DNA of 15,775 bases from Bacteroidota bacterium (GTDB lineage: Bacteria; Bacteroidota; Bacteroidia; UBA7662; CANHCV01): NCBI GenBank assembly GCA_027488715.1, contig JAIYBD010000064.1, forward strand, positions 1 to 15,775, written 5' to 3'. Position numbers and translations under genes: made by a program. A model generated the notes under the pieces. That model did no database searches. It was not told the DNA's origin and saw only the letters and a list, made by a program, of their open reading frames with translations. The stretch's first letter is position 1. Each line of letters begins with the position of its first letter. Positions 6,850-15,323 of the stretch are shown here, in pieces.

Positions 6850-7965
6850 ATGACATTTGAACAACTCGGCTTAATCAAGCCCATTTTACAATCTTTATCC
6901 GCTGAAGGTTACGAAAATCCAACACCCATTCAAGAAAAATCCATTCCTACCCTTCTCAAAGGGACCGATTTATTGGGATGCGCCCAAACAGGAACTGGAA
7001 AAACAGCAGCCTTTGCGTTGCCAATTTTGCAACAATTGCAAGCTGATCCCATCGATTTTAAAAATCGAAAAATTAAAGCGCTTATTGTTACACCAACCCG
7101 AGAGTTGGCCATTCAAATCGATGAAAGTTTCAAAACTTACGGTAAACATCTGCCTCTTAAGTCTACGGTGATTTTCGGAGGGGTCAACCAAACAAAACAA
7201 GTTGAAGTCCTTAAAAAAGGAGTCGATATTTTAGTTGCCACCCCCGGACGATTGCTGGATCTACATCAACAAGGTTTTATTTCCCTTCGAGATTTGAAAG
7301 TCTTTGTTTTGGATGAAGCTGATCGCATGTTGGATATGGGATTTATTCACGATGTGAAGAAACTTCTTAAAATTATCCCCGAGAAACGTCAATCCTTGTT
7401 TTTCTCGGCAACCATGCCTCCTCCCATTCAAGAATTGGCAAAAACCATTCTTCGAAATCCGGTTATGGTTGAAGTGACTCCTGTTTCCTCTACGGCCGAA
7501 ACGATTCAACAGAAACTCTACTTCTGCGAAACTGCTGAGAAAAAAGATTTGTTGGTTGATTTAATTCACGACAACCGCATGAAGTCGGTCTTGGTATTTA
7601 CACGAACCAAACACGGAGCCGATAAGGTAGTTAAGTGGTTGGTGAAAAACCAAATAAGCTCCATGGCGATTCACGGGAATAAATCCCAAAATGCACGTCA
7701 AAATGCATTAAATGCCTTTAAAAAAGGAGAAATTACAGCCCTCGTAGCTACCGATATTGCCGCTCGAGGAATTGATATCGATGAACTCAAGTGGGTGATA
7801 AATTTCGAGATTCCCAATATTCCGGAAACCTATGTTCACCGAATCGGTCGATCGGGTAGGGCCGGAAATGAAGGTACAGCCTTTTCAATTTGCGACCCTA
7901 CTGAACGGACTTACATTCGAGATATTGAGAAAATTATTAAGAAGCAGATTCCAAGAGGGAATTAA
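6850..7965 (+). CDS. rhlE: DEAD-box RNA helicase, RhlE-type, minimal core
   Basis: This is an ATP-dependent RNA helicase of the group that remodels rRNA and structured mRNA, often important in the cold. The motifs appear in order: aromatic F3 and PTPIQ (25-28) of the Q-motif, AQTGTGKT (I, 45-52), PTREL (Ia, 82-86), TPGR (Ib, 131-134), DEAD (II, 155-158), SAT (III, 186-188), LVFTRT (IV, about 248-253), ATDIAARGID (V, 300-309) and HRIGRSGR (VI, 330-337). The N-terminal MTFEQLGL..IL resembles RhlE more than SrmB, DbpA or CsdA, but the exact subfamily is uncertain. At 371 residues it stops about 35 residues after motif VI and lacks the basic, often Gly/Arg-rich tail common in RhlE relatives. The stop codon abuts the convergent fkbM-like gene with no spacer. 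The start is unambiguous. Confidence 0.92.
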   Translation: MTFEQLGLIKPILQSLSAEGYENPTPIQEKSIPTLLKGTDLLGCAQTGTGKTAAFALPILQQLQADPIDFKNRKIKALIVTPTRELAIQIDESFKTYGKHLPLKSTVIFGGVNQTKQVEVLKKGVDILVATPGRLLDLHQQGFISLRDLKVFVLDEADRMLDMGFIHDVKKLLKIIPEKRQSLFFSATMPPPIQELAKTILRNPVMVEVTPVSSTAETIQQKLYFCETAEKKDLLVDLIHDNRMKSVLVFTRTKHGADKVVKWLVKNQISSMAIHGNKSQNARQNALNAFKKGEITALVATDIAARGIDIDELKWVINFEIPNIPETYVHRIGRSGRAGNEGTAFSICDPTERTYIRDIEKIIKKQIPRGN

Positions 7966-8694
7966 CTACGATTTCTTGCGGAAAACAGCATCGTAAAAGT
8001 CACCAAACCCGTGTTTGATTTTTCCGGCCAATCCGTAACCATTGGCCTCTAAAATCTCTGTGATTTCCTCAAACGAGTGCGAATTCAAATACATATCGTC
8101 GTTGTGCACCTCTAACTGAATGAATTCGATGGGGTGAAGCAGAGGTTCGGAAAACAATCCGTGTAAACACGCCAATTCGTGTCCTTCGGTATCAATTTTT
8201 AAAACGTCGATATCTCCCATTACGCGGTGATTGATGTAATGAGCCAAGGTGGTAATCTCAACGGGGTAACTCGCTTTGATGATTTGATCAGGGGTTACTC
8301 CCAACACTTTGGCTTTTTTCTGCAAATATTCCGATTCTTGATCCAAGGGTTCAAATGAGGAGGTGGAATGGAAGATATTTTCGTAAAACGTTTTAGTTCC
8401 AATTTCATTGCTTATGCCCAAAGGTTCCAAAACAACGTTTGATTTCCCTTGGTATCTTTTTTGCAGATTTGCAAAAAGGGTTGGATTTGGCTCAAATGCG
8501 ATGATTTCACAAGATGGATTAACCTTGAGATATTCATCAATGGTTTGCCCCAAATTTGCACCTACATCCATAACCCGTTGAACTTTTTGGGGCATTTCTT
8601 TTGCGTAAAATTTCATCAATCGACGAGAGAAAACCCATTTTTCGTTCCATTCAATGATTTGTCGAATGAGGGAAATGCGCAATTGTTTCAGCAT
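7966..8694 (-). CDS. FkbM-family SAM-dependent methyltransferase
   Basis: The 242-residue protein has the FkbM-type Rossmann methyltransferase layout: DVGANLGQT (SAM-binding motif I, 43-51), IIAFEPNP with an acidic residue for the ribose (64-71), and LKIDTEGHEL (165-174), the family's hallmark. Members O-methylate sugars, polyketides or other small molecules, often in cell-surface polysaccharide loci; the substrate here cannot be told. There is no signal peptide, and a short basic N-terminal helix (1-30) precedes the domain. It is the last gene of the minus-strand run, starting 4 bases after yqgE stops, so it is very likely co-transcribed and perhaps translationally coupled. Its TAG stop lies directly against the stop of the convergent helicase gene, leaving no room for a dedicated terminator. 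Confidence in the fold is high, in the role low. Confidence 0.88.
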   Translation of the reverse strand: MLKQLRISLIRQIIEWNEKWVFSRRLMKFYAKEMPQKVQRVMDVGANLGQTIDEYLKVNPSCEIIAFEPNPTLFANLQKRYQGKSNVVLEPLGISNEIGTKTFYENIFHSTSSFEPLDQESEYLQKKAKVLGVTPDQIIKASYPVEITTLAHYINHRVMGDIDVLKIDTEGHELACLHGLFSEPLLHPIEFIQLEVHNDDMYLNSHSFEEITEILEANGYGLAGKIKHGFGDFYDAVFRKKS

Positions 8695-8698
8695 AGTT

Positions 8699-9268
8699 TT
8701 AGTTTAAATTGGGGTCAATAGGGTAGCGGGATAATTCAGAAAAGGTGCCTCCCAGGGTTTTGAGCACTTTTTTCCAAAGTTGCTCTACCTCGCTATCGAA
8801 AACGAAGGCGGTTGGTACATGGGCAACGACCCAACTTTCATTTTCACATTCTTCTCGTAGCTGTCCAACGGACCACCCCGAATATCCCAACAGTACTTTA
8901 ATTTGAGATTTCTCGGCAAAACCCTCTTCGATAAGTTCGAAAAGGCGGGTAAAATCGCTGCTCCACCACAAATCAGGGGTTACCTCAATGCTTTTAGGCA
9001 ATAGTCCAAGTCCAAGATTGTGAAGGAAAAAAATAGTATCCTGTTGAACTGGGCCACCCAAGAATACGGGCATCTCCATCCCTTCCGGTACATCAATCAT
9101 GTCGGCAAGTGGAATATCCAAGGGTTTGTTGATGACAAAGCCGATTGTTCCTTGCTCATTATGTTCAACTAAGACCACTACACTTCTGAAGAATTGGGGA
9201 TCTTGAAGGTAGGGCTCGGAAACAAGGAAGCCACCGGCTTTCAAAAAAAATGAAGGTTTTGAACTCAT
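8699..9268 (-). CDS. yqgE: YqgE/AlgH family protein (UPF0301, DUF179)
   Basis: This is a complete 189-residue member of the YqgE/AlgH family, whose biochemical role is not established; the AlgH name comes from a claimed effect on alginate production in Pseudomonas. Family features are clear: AGGFLVSEPYLQDPQFFRSV with VVLVEHNEQGTIGFVINKP (11-49), FLGGPV (69-74), LLGYSGWSVGQLREE (126-140) and the terminal ELSRYPIDPNLN. It is predicted to be cytosolic, with no signal peptide or membrane helix. Its ATG shares one base with the pruA stop (TAATG), indicating coupled translation, and fkbM follows after 4 bases. The link to P5C dehydrogenase may be no more than operon economy. Confidence 0.93.
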   Translation of the reverse strand: MSSKPSFFLKAGGFLVSEPYLQDPQFFRSVVVLVEHNEQGTIGFVINKPLDIPLADMIDVPEGMEMPVFLGGPVQQDTIFFLHNLGLGLLPKSIEVTPDLWWSSDFTRLFELIEEGFAEKSQIKVLLGYSGWSVGQLREECENESWVVAHVPTAFVFDSEVEQLWKKVLKTLGGTFSELSRYPIDPNLN

Positions 9269-10896
9269 TAATCAGGCTGGTGGAAAGGGTATTCCCAAGA
9301 GGTTGGAGGATTGAGGTTTTCTTTGATGGTTCGAGCACTTACCCAGCGCATTAAATTCATGGCCGCTCCGGCCTTATCGTTGGTGCCTGAAGCTCTACCT
9401 CCACCAAAAGGCTGTTGTCCAACCACAGCGCCCGTAGGCTTGTCGTTAATGTAGAAGTTTCCTGCGCTGTGACGAAGCTTATCAGTCGCTAATTGAATAG
9501 CGTAACGATCAGTGGAAAGAACAGCTCCCGTTAAGGCGTAAGGTGAGGTTTGATCCACCAAATCCAATGTGGCTTCAAATTGGTCGTCCTCGTAAACGAA
9601 AATGGTTAATACCGGACCAAAAATCTCTTCGCACATGGTTCGGTATTTGGGGTCGTTCACTTGAATAACCGTAGGTTCAATGAAATATCCTTTCGATTTA
9701 TCGTAATTACCGCCTGCGACAATGGTTTGGCCATCGGCCTTTGCTCGATCGATGTAGGCGGAAATGGTGTTGAATGAATTTTCGTCGATAACAGCATTGA
9801 TGAAATTGGTGAAATCTTCAACCACCCCCATCTTCATTCCTTTCAAATGTTGAACCAGCAATTCTTTAACGGCTGGCCAAATACTGGCAGGAACATATGC
9901 ACGGGATGCCGCAGAACACTTCTGCCCTTGGTATTCGAATGCACCACGACTCAATGCAGTGGCGACCACCTCAGGACGTGCCGAAGCATGCGCCACAACG
10001 AAGTCTTTTCCTCCAGTTTCACCTACGATACGGGGATAACTTTTGTATTTAGGAAGATTATTTCCAATGGTTTGCCATAGTGTTTGGAAGGTTTCTGTGG
10101 ATCCAGTAAAATGCAATCCGGCGAATTCTGGATGACTGAAAACAACCTCGCCCGCTTCGCGCCCACCAACTAAAACCAAATTGATCACTCCATCCGGTAA
10201 ACCCGCCTCTTTGTACAATTGCATCAAGAAGTAGGCTGAATAAATTTGTGTTTCGGATGCTTTCCAAACGACGGTATTTCCCATCATGGCAGGAGCACAT
10301 GCTAGATTGGCACAAATGGAGGTGAAGTTGAACGGTGTCAAGGCGAAAATGAAACCTTCCAAGGCACGGTATTCACTTCGATTCCAAGTAAGGGGAAGGC
10401 TTTCGGGTTGTTCGCGATAGATGCCATCGGCGTATTGAACGTTGAATTTCAAAAAGTCGATCAATTCACAGGCTGCATCGATTTCGGCTTGGAATGAATT
10501 TTTTGACTGGCCCAACATGGTTGAGGCATTGATGAGGAATCGATATGGGCCTGCCAACAAATCGGCCATGCGAAGGAAAATGGCTGCTCTTTGTTCCCAA
10601 GGTAAATTTTCCCAATCCTTTTTGGCTTTAAGGGAAGCTTCAATGGCCATTTGAACGTGACTGGCATCTCCTCGGTGATAATGGGCCAAGGTATGTTGGT
10701 GATCGTGCGGAGGAGCAATTCGTTTGGTGTTTCCGGTACGAATTTCTTTTCCACCGATAATCATCGGAATATCAATAACTTTAGAACGTAACTCTTCAAG
10801 TGTTTCTTTAAGTTTTTTTCGCTCAACAGATCCTGGAGCGTAACTCATTACAGGTTCGTTTTTAGCGATGGGCGGAGTGAAAATTCCAAAAGCCAT
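9268..10896 (-). CDS. pruA: L-glutamate gamma-semialdehyde (1-pyrroline-5-carboxylate) dehydrogenase
   Basis: This aldehyde dehydrogenase carries out the second step of proline breakdown: NAD-dependent oxidation of glutamate semialdehyde to glutamate. The 542-residue length and the N-terminal extension match the stand-alone, ALDH4A1-like group rather than a PutA fusion. Visible residues are the oxyanion Asn190 in TPFN, KASE (212-215) in the NAD site, general base Glu293 in ETGGKDF, nucleophile Cys327 in YQGQKCSAASR, EEIFGPVL (423-430) and QQPFGGGRASGTNDKAG (494-510) near the C-terminus, which is characteristic of P5C dehydrogenases. No proline dehydrogenase gene is in view, so the first step must be encoded elsewhere. 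It lies 42 bases after rnr, with a TAACTTTG element in that gap, and shares one base with yqgE, suggesting a pruA-yqgE-fkbM unit. Confidence 0.95.
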   Translation of the reverse strand: MAFGIFTPPIAKNEPVMSYAPGSVERKKLKETLEELRSKVIDIPMIIGGKEIRTGNTKRIAPPHDHQHTLAHYHRGDASHVQMAIEASLKAKKDWENLPWEQRAAIFLRMADLLAGPYRFLINASTMLGQSKNSFQAEIDAACELIDFLKFNVQYADGIYREQPESLPLTWNRSEYRALEGFIFALTPFNFTSICANLACAPAMMGNTVVWKASETQIYSAYFLMQLYKEAGLPDGVINLVLVGGREAGEVVFSHPEFAGLHFTGSTETFQTLWQTIGNNLPKYKSYPRIVGETGGKDFVVAHASARPEVVATALSRGAFEYQGQKCSAASRAYVPASIWPAVKELLVQHLKGMKMGVVEDFTNFINAVIDENSFNTISAYIDRAKADGQTIVAGGNYDKSKGYFIEPTVIQVNDPKYRTMCEEIFGPVLTIFVYEDDQFEATLDLVDQTSPYALTGAVLSTDRYAIQLATDKLRHSAGNFYINDKPTGAVVGQQPFGGGRASGTNDKAGAAMNLMRWVSARTIKENLNPPTSWEYPFHQPD

Positions 10897-10913
10897 AAGG
10901 TTAATTTTTTTTG

Positions 10914-10921
10914 CAAAGTTA
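10914..10921 (-). promoter_or_regulatory. -7 element (TAACTTTG) before pruA
   Basis: On the minus strand TAACTTTG fits TAnnTTTG and is followed by CA, as in the sdhC element. It ends 17 bases before the pruA ATG, the same distance as at sdhC. The nearest upstream TTG (10934-10936) leaves only 12 bases, too close for a normal -33 box. It may let pruA-yqgE-fkbM be transcribed independently of rnr. Confidence 0.45.
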
Positions 10922-10938
10922 ATGCTTGGGGAACAATC

Positions 10939-13080
10939 CTAATCTCGAATTTGTTCAACCCATCCAAAATCCATTTGTCGTTTCTTTAAATCAATTTTCT
11001 TAATGCGAACTCGTACTTTATCACCCATAGTTAAAGTGTTGCCCCAACGTCGTCCAACCAGTTGAAAACCATTTTTTTCCAACAAATACCGGTCATCCCG
11101 AACGTCAACCAGGCGAACAAGTCCTTCTGCCAAATTAAATCCAATTTCGACGTAAAATCCGAAATCTTTGATTCCGCTGATAACACCTTCAAATTCTTCC
11201 CCAATACGATCGGTTAACATTTCCAATTGTTTGTGTTTGGTGCTGGCTCTTTCTGCCTTAGCAGCGGCCATTTCACGCTCCGAGCTTTTTCTGCAGGCCT
11301 TCTTCAAATCTTCAATGGAAGGCAAATTTTGAAGGTTTTCCTGCAAGTAATCATTCAGCAAACGATGCACCAATACATCAGGATAACGACGAATAGGCGA
11401 AGTAAAGTGGGTGTAATGGGTAAATGCTAAACCGTAATGTCCAATGTTTCCTGTGTCGTAAATGGCTTTTGCCATGCTTCGAATGCACATTTGCTCAATA
11501 ATGCCTTGCTCGGGTTTCCCTTGAACCGCTTCCGTTAAGGCATTGATGGATTCGGCCATGTTTTTCCGACTTTTAATATTCAAAGAATACCCAAAGAGTT
11601 CTACAAATTCCCTCAAAAGTTTTAGTTTTTCAGGGTCGGGAGAGTCGTGAATTCGGTAAACAAAACGATCTCTATACTTACCTTGATGAAAATCTGAAAC
11701 CCATCGAGCCACCGATTTGTTGGCTAAGAGCATAAAATCTTCAATGAGCATGTGCGCATCTTTCCTCGATTTGTAGGTCACTTTGTCGATATTTCCCTTT
11801 TCATCCAACACAAATTTGACTTCAGGTTTCTCAAAGGAGATAGCGCCATTTGCAAATTTTTCTTTTCGTAACTTATGGGCGATATCGTTTAAAATATTAA
11901 TTTCGGAAGCAAAGTCGCCCTTTTTCGTTTCGATGATCTCCTGAGCTTCTTCGTACGTGAAGCGACGATCTGAATAAATAACACCTTTACCAAACCATTC
12001 AGAAACAATTTTTGCCTCAGGAGTAATTTCGAAAACAGCGGAGAAAACAAGTTTTTCCTCTTTCGGACGCAGTGAACAGACTCCATTGGAAAGATGTTCG
12101 GGCAACATAGGGATGACCCGATCGACCATGTACACGGAAGTTGCCCGATTGTAGGCTTCACGATCTAAAAAGGAACCTGATGGAATGTAATGACTGACGT
12201 CGGCGATATGAACGCCAATCTCATAGTTTCCATTGGATATTTTTTGAATAGAGATCGCGTCATCGAAGTCTTTTGCATCAATGGGGTCGATGGTAAAGGT
12301 GGTTACTTTTCTAAAATCCCGTCGTTTTTTGATTTCTGAGCTTGCAATGTTTAGCGGAATTTTCTCAGCTTCTTGCAACACCTCTTTGGGGAAGGTTAGG
12401 GGGAAACCAAATTCAAGGGCAATTCCTTTCATGGACGTATCCGACTCAGTTAGGTGGGAGAGGGCTTCAACCAATTCGGCTAGAGGTTGTTTTTGGCCAT
12501 TTTCCCAAGAGATAAATCGAGCGATGACCGTTTGGCCATCTTGCACGTTTTTGGTTTGCTCTAGTGGGATTTCAAAGTCAACCTGGATGTTTTCATCATT
12601 GGGTACAAAAAACGCCATATTGGGTCGTATTCGAAGGGTGCCCATGAACTGTTCTCGACCTCGGTGAAGAACAGAAATGACTTTCCCTTTGAGTCGACCA
12701 CCTCGATTTAACTTGAGAATTTCAATGTTCACGGTGTCTCCAGGAAGGGAAGTGCTTAAATTACGTTCTTCAATCAAGACGTCTTGGTCAATCCCCTCAA
12801 CGCTAACGTATCCCTCACCTGATTTTCCAAGGGAAATGATTCCTTCGGCCTGTGAAATAGGGGGCAGTAACAAGTATTTTCCGCGATCGGGCATTTCAAG
12901 AATGCCTTCAGAATGCAATTCGCTTAAGATTCGAATGATTTTGTTGCGTTCTTTCTCTTTTGAAATCATCAACCTTCCCGATACTTCTTTGAAATTGAGC
13001 GGTTTACCCGGCTCATTTTCAAATACTTTGAGGATGTAATTTCTGATTTTTTTATCGGTAAGTTTGGGGTTTTGTGCCAT
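10939..13080 (-). CDS. rnr: Ribonuclease R (RNase II/VacB family 3'-5' exoribonuclease)
   Basis: RNase R degrades RNA processively from the 3' end, including structured RNA, in mRNA turnover and rRNA quality control. The 713-residue protein has an N-terminal winged-helix-like region (about 8-72), cold-shock OB domains (about 78-205), the RNB catalytic domain and a C-terminal S1 domain (about 627-705). The metal-binding signature TIDPIDAKDFDDA (263-275) holds Asp265, Asp271, Asp273 and Asp274, matching the four catalytic aspartates of E. coli RNase R. The family motif HFTSPIRRYPDVLVHRLL lies at 558-575. The long lysine-rich tail of E. coli RNase R is absent, which is common outside gammaproteobacteria. 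The gene begins 12 bases after the ABC ATPase gene ends, so co-transcription is likely. The start MAQNPKLTDKKIRNYIL is well placed. Confidence 0.96.
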   Translation of the reverse strand: MAQNPKLTDKKIRNYILKVFENEPGKPLNFKEVSGRLMISKEKERNKIIRILSELHSEGILEMPDRGKYLLLPPISQAEGIISLGKSGEGYVSVEGIDQDVLIEERNLSTSLPGDTVNIEILKLNRGGRLKGKVISVLHRGREQFMGTLRIRPNMAFFVPNDENIQVDFEIPLEQTKNVQDGQTVIARFISWENGQKQPLAELVEALSHLTESDTSMKGIALEFGFPLTFPKEVLQEAEKIPLNIASSEIKKRRDFRKVTTFTIDPIDAKDFDDAISIQKISNGNYEIGVHIADVSHYIPSGSFLDREAYNRATSVYMVDRVIPMLPEHLSNGVCSLRPKEEKLVFSAVFEITPEAKIVSEWFGKGVIYSDRRFTYEEAQEIIETKKGDFASEINILNDIAHKLRKEKFANGAISFEKPEVKFVLDEKGNIDKVTYKSRKDAHMLIEDFMLLANKSVARWVSDFHQGKYRDRFVYRIHDSPDPEKLKLLREFVELFGYSLNIKSRKNMAESINALTEAVQGKPEQGIIEQMCIRSMAKAIYDTGNIGHYGLAFTHYTHFTSPIRRYPDVLVHRLLNDYLQENLQNLPSIEDLKKACRKSSEREMAAAKAERASTKHKQLEMLTDRIGEEFEGVISGIKDFGFYVEIGFNLAEGLVRLVDVRDDRYLLEKNGFQLVGRRWGNTLTMGDKVRVRIKKIDLKKRQMDFGWVEQIRD

Positions 13081-13092
13081 AAATAATGTTGC

Positions 13093-14766
13093 TCACCATG
13101 TCGGAATGGAACGTAGGAGGTTTTGGGTGTAATCGGATTTAGGGTGATTGAACAAATCCATGGAAGGTTGTATTTCTTCTATTTTTCCTTTGTTCAAGAC
13201 GAGAATATCATCACAAAAGTACTGAACAACCGACAAGTCATGGGAAATAAAAACGTAAGTCAATTGAAGTTCTTCTTTCAAGTCATTCAGTAAATTCAGT
13301 ACTTGGGCTTGAACACTCACGTCCAATGCAGCAACCGATTCATCCAATATCAATACTTGGGGCTCCAGCATCAGTGCACGTGCAATAACAAACCGCTGTT
13401 TTTGTCCACCACTAAATTGGTGCGGAAATTTAGAAATATCATTTTTGTTAATGCCTACTAATTCAACAATTTGAATAAGTTTATTTAAAGTTTCACTTTC
13501 AGTTTCTTGAAAATGAATTCTCCGTGGTTCCATCAAAGCTTGTTGGATGGTCATTCTTGGATTTAAGGCCGAATCTGGGTTTTGGAAGATGTATTGGACT
13601 GACTTCCGAAATTCATTTTGTTCAATGCTGTTGAAATGTTGAATATTGATGCTATTCCATTCAATGGTACCGGAGCTGGGTTGTTGTAATCCAATTAAGG
13701 ATTTTGCCAAGGTTGATTTTCCAGAGCCACTTTCCCCTACAATTCCAAGCGTTTTATTTTTGAAAATTTCGAACGAAATGTCTTTCAAAGCGACAAATGT
13801 TTTCTGCGTTTTAAAAAGTCTTTTTTTATCTTCAAATACGACATCTAAATTTTTGATTGAGAATAAAATAGGGTAATCTAATTCAATAATTTGTTTAGGT
13901 TTTTCCAAGGCGGTTTTCCCCTCCATCACATCGTCCACGGTTCGAAGTCGGTAGGGTTTTTCTCCCAGTTTGGGTTTGGTGAGGAGCAGTCCGCGGGTGT
14001 AATCGTTTTTAGGCGAATTCATAATCTCGAAAGTTGATCCTTGTTCGATTAATTCGCCTTTTCGAAGGACGATCATGCGATCGCAAATGGATGCCACCAA
14101 GGGTAAATCATGAGAAATGAAAATGAGGGATAAAGGGCGTTGGCTATGTTTTCGTTGAAGGATGATTTCTTTTAGAAGTTCCATCATTTCGGCTTGAATG
14201 CAAACATCCAACGCCGTGGTGGGTTCATCGGCAATCAATAGCTGGGGTTGAGCGGCCAACGCTATGGCCAAACAAATTCGCTGTTGTTGGCCGCCAGAAA
14301 TTTGATGTGGAAAACGATTAATAATTTGTTCTGGCTGGGGTATTTTTACTTCATTTAAAGATTCAATTATGGTTGACTTAATATCTGAAAATGAATAATT
14401 TGGATTTGTTTTTTTGATTACCTCCCCAATTTGATTTCCAAGAGTCATGGATGGATTTAATGCCGACATGGGTTCTTGGAAAACAAAGGATATGTCCTTT
14501 CCTCGAAGATTGATTTTGTCGTTTTCGGTTCCCAAAAGTTGGCCGTTCCAAAACATTTTTCCCCCAACTGTTAACGTAGGCGGTAATAGGCTTAAAAACG
14601 AATAGCAACAGAGGCTTTTCCCCGATCCTGATTCTCCTACCATTCCTACAATTTCCGATTGATGAATCGAAAAAGAAAAATCATTCACAAGAATTCTATC
14701 CATTGAATTAATGGATAAGTTTTTGATATCTAATAGTTTTAATCCTTTCTCTTCAACTGAAACCAT
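13093..14766 (-). CDS. Fused two-domain ABC ATPase, dipeptide/oligopeptide type (DppD-DppF-like)
   Basis: The 557-residue protein contains two ATP-binding cassettes in tandem and should energise import of peptides or a related substrate (nickel and glutathione importers share this ATPase type). Domain 1 (about 12-265) has Walker A GESGSGKS (44-51), Q-loop Gln97, signature ISGGQQQR (156-163), Walker B LLIADEPT (176-183) and switch His219. Domain 2 (about 301-555) has GESGSGKST (344-352), Gln395, FSGGQKQR (451-458), LILDES (472-477) and His509. Both sites look catalytically complete, and each domain ends with the YT..LL motif typical of the oligopeptide-type C-terminal region. No permease or binding-protein gene is in view. 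The start at 14766 overlaps the preceding methyltransferase gene by 28 bases; the next in-frame Met (22) would cut into the domain. Confidence 0.92.
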   Translation of the reverse strand: MVSVEEKGLKLLDIKNLSINSMDRILVNDFSFSIHQSEIVGMVGESGSGKSLCCYSFLSLLPPTLTVGGKMFWNGQLLGTENDKINLRGKDISFVFQEPMSALNPSMTLGNQIGEVIKKTNPNYSFSDIKSTIIESLNEVKIPQPEQIINRFPHQISGGQQQRICLAIALAAQPQLLIADEPTTALDVCIQAEMMELLKEIILQRKHSQRPLSLIFISHDLPLVASICDRMIVLRKGELIEQGSTFEIMNSPKNDYTRGLLLTKPKLGEKPYRLRTVDDVMEGKTALEKPKQIIELDYPILFSIKNLDVVFEDKKRLFKTQKTFVALKDISFEIFKNKTLGIVGESGSGKSTLAKSLIGLQQPSSGTIEWNSINIQHFNSIEQNEFRKSVQYIFQNPDSALNPRMTIQQALMEPRRIHFQETESETLNKLIQIVELVGINKNDISKFPHQFSGGQKQRFVIARALMLEPQVLILDESVAALDVSVQAQVLNLLNDLKEELQLTYVFISHDLSVVQYFCDDILVLNKGKIEEIQPSMDLFNHPKSDYTQNLLRSIPTW

Positions 14767-15317
14767 AACTCAGAATTTGCTCGTGGTGGAATAGAGCAGG
14801 GGCAACTTTCCCACAAGATAAAATGAAAATAGGTTTCGAAGATTTTTTTGTATTCGGCCTCATGACCACCAAATGGAGGACCGCCTTCAAACTCTCGATT
14901 GAATAAAACACCTTGAAGGATTCCTCCAGGTTTTAATTTTTGGTGCATGGTTTTAGCGTAGTTTTCCCTCATTACTGGAGGAATAGCGCAAAAAAATGTT
15001 TGTTCCAGAATGATATCGAAGTCACCTTCTTTCCAATGAAAAAAATCTTCACAGATTAGATGTTTTTGAGGAAATTCGGGGAGCTTTTTTCGAATTTGTT
15101 CCACAGCATGTTCAGAAATGTCGATCAACCAAACTTGGTTGAATCCCATGTTCATCAAGGCTTTTGCCTCGTGGGCAGATCCGCATCCAGGAATAAGGAT
15201 TTTTGCATCTTTTTGATGGATTGTTTTCATTAATTCCATCAATGGTGGTGATGGTTGACCAAGATCCCATCCGGTTTGTTGAGATTCATACCTGTTTTCC
15301 CAAAATTCTTTTTCCAT
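14739..15317 (-). CDS. TPMT-family SAM-dependent methyltransferase
   Basis: The 192-residue protein resembles the thiopurine S-methyltransferase family (PF05724), which in bacteria includes enzymes acting on thiols, selenium or tellurium compounds as well as many uncharacterised members. The N-terminal WENRYESQQTGWDLGQPSPP (6-25) is the family's SAM-lid motif. ILIPGCGSAHEA (40-51) is motif I, LIDIS (64-68) carries the acidic ribose contact, and the segment ending ILEQTFFCAIPP (103-114) is characteristic. GGPPFGGHEAEY (145-156) follows. The actual substrate is not known. It starts 6 bases after the HDAC-family gene stops and overlaps the ABC ATPase gene by 28 bases, so the three are probably one transcript. 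Nothing indicates export or membrane attachment. Confidence 0.87.
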   Translation of the reverse strand: MEKEFWENRYESQQTGWDLGQPSPPLMELMKTIHQKDAKILIPGCGSAHEAKALMNMGFNQVWLIDISEHAVEQIRKKLPEFPQKHLICEDFFHWKEGDFDIILEQTFFCAIPPVMRENYAKTMHQKLKPGGILQGVLFNREFEGGPPFGGHEAEYKKIFETYFHFILWESCPCSIPPRANSELWFQLKRKD

Positions 15318-15323
15318 GGGTAT

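Noticed and set aside
12281..13039. Two plus-strand open frames of 120-128 residues opposite rnr
   Set aside because: They are antisense to the RNB and N-terminal domains of RNase R, with low-complexity Ser/Arg-rich translations and no family resemblance.
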